Assembly: GCF_035917995.1 (NCBI RefSeq)
Contig: NZ_CP109131.1
Span: 3,162,001 to 3,226,000 of the forward strand
Direction: 5' to 3'
Length of the DNA: 64,000 bases
Origin: Streptosporangium sp. NBC_01755
GTDB taxonomy: Bacteria > Actinomycetota > Actinomycetes > Streptosporangiales > Streptosporangiaceae
Shown here: positions 25,139 to 33,425 of the stretch, piece by piece
Layout of the letters: every line of letters starts with the position of its first letter
How positions within the stretch are numbered: position 1 is the stretch's first letter
The notes under the pieces: generated by a model
Database searches by the model: none
What the model was told of the DNA's origin: nothing
Seen by the model: only the letters and a program-made list of their open reading frames with translations
Position numbers and translations under genes: made by a program

Positions 25139-25320
25139 CCTCGACCGCCCCGCCTCGCCCCGCCTCGCCCCGCCTCGCCCCGCTTCGACCGCCCCGCCTC
25201 GCCCCGCCTCGCCCCGCCTCGTCCCGCTTCGACCGCCCCGCCCCGCCTCGCCTCGACCGCCCCGCCCGTCCCGCTTCGACCACCCCGTCCCGCCTCGACC
25301 GTCCCGCCTCGTCGCGACGG
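25139..25320 (+). repeat. Low-complexity CGCCCCGCCT / CGACCGCC repeat after doxX
   Basis: Imperfect tandem runs of the 10-mer CGCCCCGCCT interspersed with TCGACCGCCC begin three bases after the doxX stop. Frames through it give only Pro/Arg/Ser simple sequence. The rest of the spacer, 25321-25443, shows nothing but an AACGGAGG ribosome-binding site for the next gene. Confidence 0.8.
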
Positions 25321-25443
25321 CTCATCCCGCTCGCGCTTCTCGATCGATCCCGGCTCGCGCCCGAAAACTCGTCCCCGAAAAGAGGGTCCGGACCGCATCC
25401 CCTCATCCGTCCTGCCAGGCAGGACCAGCCAACGGAGGTTGAA

Positions 25444-26451
25444 ATGAACAAGGACGATCTGATCCTGATCAGTGTCGACGACCACATCGCCGAACCCGCG
25501 GACATGTTCCACGCCCATGTCCCGGAGCGGTACAAGGACCAGGCTCTTCGGGTGATCATCGAGGAGAACGGGGTCCAGCAGTGGTACTACGGTGACCTGC
25601 GCGGCCGGAACATGGGCCTCAACGCGGTGGCCGGCAAGCCGCGCGAGATGTACAACATCGACGCCAGCAGCTACGACGAGATGCGGCCCGGCTGCTTCAA
25701 CGTCGACGAGCGGGTCCGGGACATGAACGCGGGCGGCCAGCTCGCCGGGCTGCACGCCGCGTTCGCCTCGATCGCCGCCTTCGAGGTACGCGACGCCACA
25801 GGGGTAGGCATGCAGGTCGAGTCGACGATGGTCGAGGCCGCGCTCAACGTCGCGGCCGAGGCACTCCTGGAGGCGAGCGTCAACGGCCGGGAGCTGCGGC
25901 GCGACGGCAACCGCGGCCCGGGCGCCGGCCCGCAGGGGGTCTACCGCTGCGCCGGGGACGACGAGTGGGTGGCCCTGGCCCTGCTCGACGACGACGCCTG
26001 GCCCGCGCTCGCGCGGCTGCTGGGCCGGGAGGATCTGGCCGGCCGCGCCGACCTCGCCCACGAACCGGGCCGGCGGGCGTCGGCCGACGAACTGGACGAG
26101 GCGATCGACTCGTGGATCGCACACGTCGAGGTGGGTGACGCGGTGGACCGGCTCCGGGCGGCCGGGGTCGCCACCGCGCGGGTGAGTCCCGCGGCCGACC
26201 TGCTGACCGACGCGCAACTCACCGCCCGCGGGTTCTGGGAGCCGTCGGCACATCCGACGACCGGGGAGTTCCTGACCGCCGGGCTGCCGTTCCGCCTCGC
26301 CAGTGTCACCGAGCCGTGGTTCCGCACCCCGGCGCCCCTGCTGGGCCAGCACAACGAGGAGATCCTCACCGGCATCCTCGGGATGAGCGAGGACGAGATC
26401 CGGGTCCTGGCCGAGGAGAAGGTGATCGGTACCCGGCCGGCGGGCCTGTGA
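25444..26451 (+). pseudogene. In-frame chimera: amidohydrolase N-terminus fused to CaiB/BaiF CoA-transferase C-terminus
   Basis: A 335-codon open frame. Residues 1-98 match the N-terminus of TIM-barrel amidohydrolases (COG2159-like): ISVDDHIAEPADMFHAHVPERY and WYYGDLRGRN. From about residue 97 the sequence is the C-terminal part of a family III CoA-transferase: AGGQLAGLHAAFASIAAFE, VESTMVEAALN, FWEPSAHPTTG, LGQHNEEIL. The metal-binding and catalytic parts of the amidohydrolase and the catalytic aspartate region of the CoA-transferase are both missing. The switch falls at Asn95-Gly98 (25726-25737), a short sequence that plausibly occurs in both parents. The most likely cause is deletion between two neighbouring genes. 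The reading frame and the ribosome-binding site (GGAGG) are intact, so a stable hybrid protein may be made, but neither activity is expected. Confidence 0.75.
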
Positions 26452-26753
26452 GCGGGACGGCCGACGTGACAGCCGTGCCGCACGGGCGTCGGCCCTCGGT
26501 ACGCACGCTGCGGATGCACTCCTTCACCGGCGATTTCAAAGGGGCGGCGGAACTCGCCGCGCTCATCCCCGGAGCCCGCTGGGAACGGATTCCCGACCCC
26601 GAGACCTCCCGGCCCGTCCACGTCCGGTTCAGCGTACTCCCGCTGGGCGGCGAGATCTCCCCGCGCAGCCGGCTGCTCGGGGAGATCGAGCGTGACGGCG
26701 AGCGGCTCGGTGTCTACGGGACGTACCTGGGGGTGGTCTCGGAGGAGAACTGA
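26448..26753 (+). CDS. Conserved-looking hypothetical protein, coupled to the chimera
   Basis: A 101-residue protein starting at GTG 26448, which overlaps the previous stop as GTGA. The body reads as natural sequence: VRTLRMHSFTGDFKGAAELAALIPGARWE, then VRFSVLPLGGEISPRSRLLGEIERDGERLGVYGTYLG. I do not recognise the family. Tight coupling suggests that it originally worked with the CoA-transferase whose C-terminus is left upstream, perhaps as a partner in acyl-CoA metabolism. That is inference from position only. Confidence 0.6.
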   Translation: MSGTADVTAVPHGRRPSVRTLRMHSFTGDFKGAAELAALIPGARWERIPDPETSRPVHVRFSVLPLGGEISPRSRLLGEIERDGERLGVYGTYLGVVSEEN

Positions 26754-26847
26754 CCGTCCGCCCCTCGCGGGAACGCACCGCCGCACCGGGCCACCGACCG
26801 TCTCGGCGAGGTCGGTGGCTTCCGGCGTGCCCGCCGTCTCCGCCACG

Positions 26848-27537
26848 TCACTGGTCGGGCAGGTCCTCCGGCGGCGCGTCGTGCTGGCGCAGGCGGCGCC
26901 GGAGCAGGCCCTTCGGGCGGGTGACCTTCAGCTCCGGATGGTCGGGGTCGTAGTCGGCGATGCGATCGCGCAGCTGGCGCACGTTGCCGTACTCGAAGTG
27001 GGCGGCGCGCAGCAGGTAGTCACCGAGCGCGGTCCCGTACTGGACACGCTCCTCCTCGTCGAGGCCGAGCTCCTGGCTGCGCCTCCTGCCCCAGACGAGG
27101 TCCTTGATCTGCTCCTCCAACTCCTCCAGCCGGTCGTCGAGGATCTTGACGAGCTCGTAGGGCTCGGTGAACCTGCCGAGGTAGACCCGGAGCAGCGCGG
27201 GGTTCTTCAGCATCACCGGCTCGTCGACCGGCGGGCTTGAGACCCACTGCCGGAGCACCTCCTCACCGCGCTCCGTGGTCTGGTACAGGGTGCTCCGCCT
27301 GACCCTGCCGATTGTCACCTCGCGCTCGGTCACCAGCCCCAGGTCCCCCAGTCTCCGCAGCTCCCGGCGAATGTGGCTGATGGCGGGGGACCAGTAGAAC
27401 CAGCGCAGCGTGTGGTCGCACCGGACCTTGATCTCAGCGGCGGACAGCTCCTCGTCGAGGACCGACAGAACGCCCAGAACCATGTAGGCGGTGGCGGGGA
27501 GCGGTGCACCGATCTCTACCTCGGGCTCGTCGTCCAC
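26848..27537 (-). CDS. PadR-like transcriptional regulator
   Basis: A 229-residue regulator with the PadR architecture: an N-terminal winged helix (about 15-95: TAYMVLGVLSVLDEELSAAEIK, SHIRRELRRLGDLGLVTER, STLYQTTERGEEVLRQW) followed by a helical C-terminal domain (ELVKILDDRLEELEEQIKDLV) of the kind used for dimerisation. I take the GTG at 27537 as the start because the sequence before it is low-complexity and has no site; an upstream start up to 27642 is open. The gene is divergent from the NUDIX-like gene with a 138-bp spacer, so it may regulate that gene as well as itself. No operator repeat was convincing. Confidence 0.8.
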   Translation of the reverse strand: MDDEPEVEIGAPLPATAYMVLGVLSVLDEELSAAEIKVRCDHTLRWFYWSPAISHIRRELRRLGDLGLVTEREVTIGRVRRSTLYQTTERGEEVLRQWVSSPPVDEPVMLKNPALLRVYLGRFTEPYELVKILDDRLEELEEQIKDLVWGRRRSQELGLDEEERVQYGTALGDYLLRAAHFEYGNVRQLRDRIADYDPDHPELKVTRPKGLLRRRLRQHDAPPEDLPDQ

Positions 27538-27675
27538 GGGCTCAAGTCTAGTGGCGGGCGCGGCACCGACGGCACGTCCGGCCCATCCGCCGATCGACGT
27601 ACACCGGCCCCGACTTTCGGCAGGTCGTCCGAGGAGAAACACGTTTCCGAGCCCGCCGCGAAGTACGATCGATCA

Positions 27676-28212
27676 ATGACCGAAATGACCGAAACCACGC
27701 CCGGCTGGCTCTCTCCCGACGAGCTGGAGTCTACCCGCGCACGAATGCCGATCCTCTACGTCGACGCCGTGCCGGTGCGAGTCGACGAGGCCGGAGTGGT
27801 CACGCATGTCGGCCTGCTGCTGCGCATCGGAGCGGACGGGACGGTCAGCCGCGCCCTCGTCTCCGGCCGGGTGCTTCACCATGAGCGGGTCCGTGACGCG
27901 CTCATCCGCCATCTGGAGAAGGACCTCGGCCCGACGGCGCTGCCCAACGTCCCCGCCTCTCCGCAGCCGTTCACCATCGCCGAGTACTTCCCGACGCAGG
28001 GCGTCACGCCCTATCACGACCCCCGGCAGCACGCGGTCTCCCTCGCCTACGTCGTCCCGGTCGCGGGTGACTGCCGCCCCCGGCAGGACGCCCTCGACCT
28101 TGTCTGGTTCACTCCAGAGGAGGCCGCGTCACCGCTGGTACAGCAGGAGATGCTCGGCGGTCAGGGCACTCTGCTGAAGCAGGCCCTCGCCTACGTCGGC
28201 TGCCTCCCCTGA
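27676..28212 (+). CDS. NUDIX-like protein (DUF4916 type)
   Basis: A 178-residue protein similar to actinobacterial proteins annotated as NUDIX family/DUF4916: WLSPDELESTRARMPILYVDAVPVRVDE, GLLLRIGADGTVSRALVSGRVL, HEKDLG-like RHLEKDLGPTALP, FTIAEYFPT, HAVSLAYVVPV and DLVWFTPEEA. The canonical Nudix box (GX5EX7REUXEEXGU) is absent, which is usual for this subgroup, so hydrolase activity is uncertain. The ATG at 27676 lies in GATCAATG with a weak ribosome-binding site. It is divergent from the PadR-like gene and convergent with the ATPase operon. Confidence 0.7.
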   Translation: MTEMTETTPGWLSPDELESTRARMPILYVDAVPVRVDEAGVVTHVGLLLRIGADGTVSRALVSGRVLHHERVRDALIRHLEKDLGPTALPNVPASPQPFTIAEYFPTQGVTPYHDPRQHAVSLAYVVPVAGDCRPRQDALDLVWFTPEEAASPLVQQEMLGGQGTLLKQALAYVGCLP

Positions 28213-28252
28213 CCTCCCACGGGCACGTCGATCCGACCGAAGGTAATTCCTC

Positions 28253-31200
28253 TCAGATGCCCGCCCTGCTGACGACCTCCTCCGCCGTAAGAGGAGCCCT
28301 GGGATGGTGGGTCAGGCAGAGCGGCACCCGGGTCTTGGTGAAAGCGGTCCCCTCGGCGGCCAGGTAGAACTGACCGGCCGTCAACCGGGAGACGTCGTCG
28401 ACCCGGCCGCCCTTGACCCGGGCCACCTCCTTGGCCGCCTCGATCTGGGCGGGAGCGTTGAGCAGGCCGAAGAACTGGGTCGCCGCGTTTCCCGGGATCA
28501 TGTTGTGCAGCCCCTTGGGAGCCTGGGTGGCGAACACCAGGCCGAGGCCGTACTTGCGCGCCTGGGCGGCCAGCATCAGCGTGCTCTGCGTGCAGGCGGT
28601 CATCGCACCGGACGGCGCGAAGGTCTGCGCCTCGTCCATCACGAACAGGCCGCCCAGCGGGCGGTCACCGGCGGGATGCCTCCTGATCCAGGCGAACAGC
28701 GCCATCTGCAACTGGTTGACGAAGCTCTGGCGCTGCTCATCCGAGGGCAGGCCGACGAAGCTGATCACCGAGACCCGTGCCCGTTTGCCCGGTGACGGGG
28801 TGAGCAGGACACCGGGGTCCGCGGGAGTTCCGGTACCGGCGAACAGGGGGTCGTTGACCATCGCCGCCTTCAGGGTCTGCGCCAGGTCGGCGGCGATCTG
28901 CTCGGCCTTGTCGAGCCCGCTCACCCCGTCCGGCAGGGCGGCCAGCAGCCCGATGAGACCCGGCACTCCCTGTCCGCCCGCGCGCCCGTAGTACGCGACG
29001 GCCTCCCTGAGCACGGCCTGCCCGCGCTGGGCCTTGACCATCTTGGAATCGAGTTTGGCACGCGGCACGAGCGAGGCGACGGCGGTGTCCACCGCCGCGC
29101 CGAACTCATCGGGGTCCGCGGCGAGGCCCGTGAAGTCGGGCAGTGGCTGGAAACTGAGCGGTCGTCCGGCTACACGGCGGGGTGTCCAGATGACGACATC
29201 GGTGGCTGCCAGGTAGTCGGCGGCCTTCTCCTGATCACCGGGGCCCCACTCCGAGGGCTGCTCCGGCCAGCCGTCCCCGAGCCGTGCCAGGTCGTTGTTC
29301 GGGTCGAGCACGATCGCCGAGACTCCTTGGAGCGCGCACTCCTCGACCAGGCGGCGGATGAGGACCGTCTTCCCCGACCCGGTACCAGCGAAGATCACGG
29401 CGTGCTTTCTCAGCGCCTCCAATTCGATTCCGATGGGTTGCCCGCCGGGAACGGTGTCGCCAAGGGGGATGTACGGCGTGCCGCTCGTCACCTCGACGGC
29501 CACGGGGTCGGTGAGCACGGGCTCGGTGGCCGAGTGCCCGACTTGTGCGGTGTCGATGTCGGTGAGCACGGGCTCGGTGGCCAAGGGCTCGGCTTGTGCG
29601 GTGCCGGTGTCGGTGAGTACGGGCTCGGTGGCCGAGTGCCCGACTTGTGCGGTGTCGATGTCAGTGAGGGCCTCGCGCAGCAGCGTGACCTCGCCCACCG
29701 GTCGCCGCGCGGCGATCCAGGCCCGCAGGTTCGGCGGGTTCTCCGCGTACAGCTCCCGCAGCGCGGCCAGGACGCTGAGATCCTCCTCACTCACCGCGAG
29801 CACCCTGCCGCCCGCCCGCTCGAACTCGGCGACGGCCTCGATCGTTCGGGGTCCCTTCGACCAGGGCTCCGTACGGAGTACGAACAGCCTCCGCCTGGGG
29901 ACCCTGGAGTCCAGTCCGGCCGCCACCGAGGCGGTCCGCAGGCGACTCAACGCGGCGATCGCATTCGTGGCGGCGATGGCGCGGAACGCCCAGTGCGCCT
30001 CGTCCTCGGTCTCCTCGTCCAGGGTGTGCCGCAGGCGGGCGTGCAGCGGAGGCTTCTTGCCGGGTGGCGGGTCGACGCTGAACTCGCGTCCGGCGTCACC
30101 GAGCCCGTCGATCCAGGCCGACAACCCCGCCGCCAGCAGGGCGGGCATCACGGCGTCCTCGACGGTGGCGTCCAGGGCGTCGGTCACCTGCGCCTTCTGC
30201 CGGAGTTCGGCGAAGCGGGAGTCGATGGCGCGGAAGCGTAGGTCATCGAGGGCAGGCTTAGGACTCGGATCGGCAATCTGGCCGAGGCGCTTCAGTTCCC
30301 GTACTTCTCCGTCGTTCAGGCATGCCTCGATGTGCGCGTCGATCCTCATCAGGAGCTGTCGCGGGGTGAACTCGTCGGCATCGCCGAACACGGCCTCCCG
30401 TACCGGCCAGGTCGGGTAGGGCGGCTCGAAGCCGAGTTCGGCGAACCGGGTGGCGAACCGCTTCTCGATCAGAGCGTGAGCGGCCCCGGCGTTGGGGAGC
30501 GGTTGGAGGTCGGGCATCGACCGGAACCGGTCGCGCGCGGTGTCGGTGGCGAACTTCTCGATGAGGGTCCAGGTGTGCTGTAGACAGGAGACGACCGTCA
30601 GGGTCCTGCGGGTGATCTCACGCAGCGCCATCAGGCCACCGGCCACCTGGTCGACCACGATCAGGTCACGCCAGTCGTGCACGGCTGTGCCCTCATCGGG
30701 GACCGGAGACTGCGCCACGAGTACGTCTATCTGGTCGACGGCGATGACGGACGGCCCGGTCAGCGCAAGGAGGCGGGAGACGTCCTTGACGATCTCCTGC
30801 GGCGTCTTCGGGAACTGCCGGATCCCCCAGGCCGCGCGCTCGCCCGGGTCCTCTTCGCGGAGCGCGGAGAGGAACCCGTCGCCGACGTCCTGCATGCCGT
30901 GGTCGGCGCTGGCATAGAGCACGAGCGCGCGCAGGGTGTCCCTGGCGTCCTTGCCGACCTGGGGGTTGAACTCGCGCAGACCGGCGGCGAAGGCATCGAG
31001 CCCCTCAGGCGTTACCAGACGGTTCCCGATCACTTCGCGCTGCGCCCAGCGCGGCACGTTGGCCAGTTCCGCCAGCCGCCGCAGCAGGATCTTGAGCTGG
31101 CTCTCCCCCTCGCTGCCGTCCCGCAGCAGGCCGTCGAGTATGGAGATCAGCGTGCTCTCCCAGAAGGTCCGCGCGTCCAGCAGGCTGACCAGGAAGAAGT

Positions 31201-31456
31201 AGCCGCTCTCCCACTGGATCCTTTCCCTGGTCCAGCCGAGCAGGTGGGTCTTGCCCGAACCTCGCTGCCCGCGCAGGACCAGGCCGATCGGGCTGGTGGC
31301 GCCCCCGGCGACCACGTCGGCGAGCCCGCTGAGAATGCCGCGTTCCACGTGCGGGTTCAGGCCCTCCACGTGGAAGGGCGAGGGGCTCCACACGTCTTCC
31401 GGCCCCTCGGCCCAGTTGAACCTGAGCGCCTGAAGGGCTTTCAGTTCGTTGTTCAT
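28253..31456 (-). CDS. Double P-loop ATPase: AAA/ORC-like N-half plus HerA-like C-half
   Basis: A 1,067-residue protein with two separate NTPase modules. The N-half (about 30-390) has Walker A GQRGSGKT (63-70) and Walker B VIAVDQID (237-244), like AAA/ORC-type regulators. Residues 400-590 are helical. A linker at 597-650 contains three 17-residue repeats. The C-half (about 655-1067) resembles HerA/VirB4-type DNA translocases: Walker A GTGSGKT (691-697), Walker B LFVMDEAQ (937-944), the sensor-like FATQAPKGL and a downstream R-rich stretch. The ATG overlaps the stop of the previous gene (ATGA). HerA enzymes usually form hexamers and pump DNA with a partner nuclease; the nuclease two genes upstream could be that partner. 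No named family with this fusion comes to my mind. Confidence 0.82.
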   Translation of the reverse strand: MNNELKALQALRFNWAEGPEDVWSPSPFHVEGLNPHVERGILSGLADVVAGGATSPIGLVLRGQRGSGKTHLLGWTRERIQWESGYFFLVSLLDARTFWESTLISILDGLLRDGSEGESQLKILLRRLAELANVPRWAQREVIGNRLVTPEGLDAFAAGLREFNPQVGKDARDTLRALVLYASADHGMQDVGDGFLSALREEDPGERAAWGIRQFPKTPQEIVKDVSRLLALTGPSVIAVDQIDVLVAQSPVPDEGTAVHDWRDLIVVDQVAGGLMALREITRRTLTVVSCLQHTWTLIEKFATDTARDRFRSMPDLQPLPNAGAAHALIEKRFATRFAELGFEPPYPTWPVREAVFGDADEFTPRQLLMRIDAHIEACLNDGEVRELKRLGQIADPSPKPALDDLRFRAIDSRFAELRQKAQVTDALDATVEDAVMPALLAAGLSAWIDGLGDAGREFSVDPPPGKKPPLHARLRHTLDEETEDEAHWAFRAIAATNAIAALSRLRTASVAAGLDSRVPRRRLFVLRTEPWSKGPRTIEAVAEFERAGGRVLAVSEEDLSVLAALRELYAENPPNLRAWIAARRPVGEVTLLREALTDIDTAQVGHSATEPVLTDTGTAQAEPLATEPVLTDIDTAQVGHSATEPVLTDPVAVEVTSGTPYIPLGDTVPGGQPIGIELEALRKHAVIFAGTGSGKTVLIRRLVEECALQGVSAIVLDPNNDLARLGDGWPEQPSEWGPGDQEKAADYLAATDVVIWTPRRVAGRPLSFQPLPDFTGLAADPDEFGAAVDTAVASLVPRAKLDSKMVKAQRGQAVLREAVAYYGRAGGQGVPGLIGLLAALPDGVSGLDKAEQIAADLAQTLKAAMVNDPLFAGTGTPADPGVLLTPSPGKRARVSVISFVGLPSDEQRQSFVNQLQMALFAWIRRHPAGDRPLGGLFVMDEAQTFAPSGAMTACTQSTLMLAAQARKYGLGLVFATQAPKGLHNMIPGNAATQFFGLLNAPAQIEAAKEVARVKGGRVDDVSRLTAGQFYLAAEGTAFTKTRVPLCLTHHPRAPLTAEEVVSRAGI
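29516..29668 (-). repeat. Three 51-bp in-frame repeats in the ATPase linker
   Basis: Three copies of a 51-bp unit encode 17 residues each (LTDIDTAQVGHSATEPV; copies 1 and 3 identical, copy 2 LTDTGTAQAEPLATEPV) at residues 597-647, between the two ATPase halves. Confidence 0.9.
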
Positions 31457-32181
31457 GGCACCTCGATCGAGATCAGGTGCTTGTCCTGGTCGCCGATGGT
31501 CACCGCCGCCGCCCTGGCCTCAGCGCTGAGAAGTTTCTGGTTGTTCGCGGGCACGATGCTCACCCCCGGCAGATGGATCATCCCCTTGAGCGCACCGTCC
31601 ACCTCTGCTCTCGCGAACTCGCCGAGCAGCGGTCGCAGCCGCGCCAGGCTGACCAAGGCACCGGGCTCGGCGGCCAGCTCGGCGTATGCGGCGCGGATAC
31701 GCGCGGTGACATCACCGGCCTCGACCGGGATACGCGCGGTGACATCACCGGCCTCGACCGGGATACGCGCGGTGACATCACCGGCCTCGACCGGGATACG
31801 CGCGGTGACATCACCGGCCTCGACCGGATCGCTCTTGAGGGAGAAGATGTCGGCCAGGCTCTGACCGGTCTGCATCAGAAACCCACGCAGCCAGAACAGC
31901 AGGGCACGATTCATCGCACCGGCCGCACCACTGGGCACGGGAATGCCGGACTGGATCTCCTCGGCCATTCTGGCCCAGCCGTCTTCGGTCAGGAGATGGA
32001 CGAACGCCCGGCCTACCTTTCGGCTCTCGACGAGCTTGAGCTCGTTCAGTTTCAGGCGTGATTTCCCGTCAAGGGTCAGGCCATGGCGCGCCTTGAGCTC
32101 GGGGTTGGAGATCTCATCCACCTCGACCATCAACACCACCAGCACCGCTGTCTCGGAGAGCGTGAGTTCTGTTCCCGGCAT
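31453..32181 (-). CDS. Small wHTH-like protein with four 11-residue repeats
   Basis: A 242-residue protein, middle gene of the nuclease/ATPase operon. Residues 1-80 look like a winged helix (LTLSETAVLVVLMVEVDEISNPELKARHGL, KLNELKLVESRK, FVHLLTEDGWARM). Residues 119-162 are four perfect copies of PVEAGDVTARI, so the original linker has been expanded. The C-terminus (RAAYAELAAEPGALVSLARLRPLLGEF, then GMIHLPGVSIVPANNQKLL) looks like a second helical/winged module. I do not recognise the family. It may connect nuclease and ATPase or bind DNA. Its start lies 68 bp inside the preceding gene with AAGGA eight bases before the ATG; its stop overlaps the ATPase start. Such tight packing argues for a single functional complex. 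Confidence 0.75.
   Translation of the reverse strand: MPGTELTLSETAVLVVLMVEVDEISNPELKARHGLTLDGKSRLKLNELKLVESRKVGRAFVHLLTEDGWARMAEEIQSGIPVPSGAAGAMNRALLFWLRGFLMQTGQSLADIFSLKSDPVEAGDVTARIPVEAGDVTARIPVEAGDVTARIPVEAGDVTARIRAAYAELAAEPGALVSLARLRPLLGEFARAEVDGALKGMIHLPGVSIVPANNQKLLSAEARAAAVTIGDQDKHLISIEVP
31696..31827 (-). repeat. Four perfect 33-bp in-frame repeats
   Basis: Four tandem 33-bp units encode PVEAGDVTARI at residues 119-162 of the small wHTH-like protein. The copies are identical at the DNA level by eye, which implies very recent expansion or active homogenisation. Confidence 0.92.
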
Positions 32182-33262
32182 ATCCCTGTCCTTCGCGCGT
32201 GCGGTGGGTTTGAAGAAATCGCTTCAGCTCGCGGAGCACGGCCGGCATGTCGGCCATGACGCGCTCATTGGTGAAGCGCAGGACCGCGTAACCGTCTTTT
32301 CCCAGCCGCGTGTCCCGCACCAGGTCGTCGGCGAGCCTGCCCGGGTGACGATGCTCCGGACCGTCGAGCTCGACGACACAGCGCTCATCCGGCCAGAGCA
32401 GATCCACCCGGATGGGGTTGGCCAGCGGGTGCGGTTGGTAGGTCTGGTTCCAGGCCCGCCCCGCGGCCCACCCATGAGAGCTGAGTGCCCGCTCCAGCGC
32501 GGACTCCACGGGGCTGAACGGATGCGGAAGCCCCGCCGTGGCCGAGGAACCGGAGACGCGCCGTAGCGGCGCGGGCCCTACCTGCGACTCGGGCCCTACC
32601 TGCGACTCGGGCCCTACCTGCGACTCGGGCCCTACCTGCGGCGCGGGCCCTACCTGCGGCTCAGGCCGTACGGCCACCGTCTGGATCCGGTCGACGGCGA
32701 CCGGCGCGGCGCCGGTGAGCCAGACACCGAGCCCACCGCGCTGGACAAGCCACTCACCGGCCGCCACCAGCGTCTCCTCCTCGGCGGGGGAGAGACCCTC
32801 CGGCATCTGGACGAGAATCGACGTACGAGGGCGGCCGAGACTCGTGGCGAATGCCAGGGCCAGCCCGGCGGCGCGCACCTCGGTCGCGCCCAGGTGGCCA
32901 CGGGACACCTCACCGGTCAGGGACCGCGCGGCGAGATCCGCCATGAAAGGGGCAAGGTGCCGATGACCGGACGCCGCCCGCCTCGCGAGTTCGCGTACGG
33001 CGGCCACGGCGCCGCCCCCCGGACCGTCGATACCCTCCGCACCGGGGAGCCAGGCCGGGAAAAGATCAACGACGGTTCTTTCCAGCTCGTGAAGCACATC
33101 GGCGACCGTTTCCGCCACAGTCCGTCCCCTGACCGCGAGGTAGCCGAATATCGCGGGGAAGCCTTCGGGTAATGCGTCGGTTCGCGACGTGACGGCTGCG
33201 GAATTCACTCCGCGCACCCACACAACACGGCACGTCGGCAACTCGGCCCACGACTGTGCCAT
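32114..33262 (-). CDS. DUF559/Vsr-like PD-(D/E)xK nuclease fused to an N-terminal domain
   Basis: A 382-residue protein, first gene of the operon. The C-terminal 120 residues are a DUF559-type very-short-patch-repair-like nuclease: FSPVESALERAL, then IRVDLLWPDERCVVELDGPEH with Asp287, Glu298 and Asp300 as probable metal ligands, and RDTRLGKDGYAVLRFTNERVM. The N-terminal 195 residues (HLAPFMADLAARSL, LAFATSLGRPRTSILVQMPEGL) are not recognised. The two are joined by a linker of 6-residue repeats (PESQVG/PAPQVG). Nuclease, linker protein and HerA-like ATPase in one operon recall HerA-nuclease defence or repair systems. The gene is divergent from the FhuF-like gene. It has a start at 33262 shortly after a GGAAAACG site. 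Confidence 0.78.
   Translation of the reverse strand: MAQSWAELPTCRVVWVRGVNSAAVTSRTDALPEGFPAIFGYLAVRGRTVAETVADVLHELERTVVDLFPAWLPGAEGIDGPGGGAVAAVRELARRAASGHRHLAPFMADLAARSLTGEVSRGHLGATEVRAAGLALAFATSLGRPRTSILVQMPEGLSPAEEETLVAAGEWLVQRGGLGVWLTGAAPVAVDRIQTVAVRPEPQVGPAPQVGPESQVGPESQVGPESQVGPAPLRRVSGSSATAGLPHPFSPVESALERALSSHGWAAGRAWNQTYQPHPLANPIRVDLLWPDERCVVELDGPEHRHPGRLADDLVRDTRLGKDGYAVLRFTNERVMADMPAVLRELKRFLQTHRTREGQGYAGNRTHALRDSGAGGVDGRGG
32570..32659 (-). repeat. Five 18-bp in-frame repeats in the nuclease linker
   Basis: Five 18-bp units (GGCCCTACCTGCGACTCG on the plus strand and variants) encode Q-V-G-P-x-x repeats at residues about 202-231, between the N-terminal domain and the nuclease domain. 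Confidence 0.9.
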
Positions 33263-33425
33263 GCCGTTTTCCTTTGAGGTGCGGATGGTACGACCTAGCA
33301 GAGGCTAGGGGAGCACGCGAGACGGCGTATGCGTTTTCAGCAAGATATCGCCGGTACACGGTGAAAAGCGCGCCGCCGGAAACGGTGGCTTCCTTAGTCT
33401 GGGAGAGGAGAGGAAGGCGATCGTC

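Noticed and set aside
31696..31827. Mobile element or integration site at the perfect 33-bp repeats
   Set aside because: The repeats are multiples of three, strictly in frame, and confined to one linker, so a coding minisatellite is the simpler reading.
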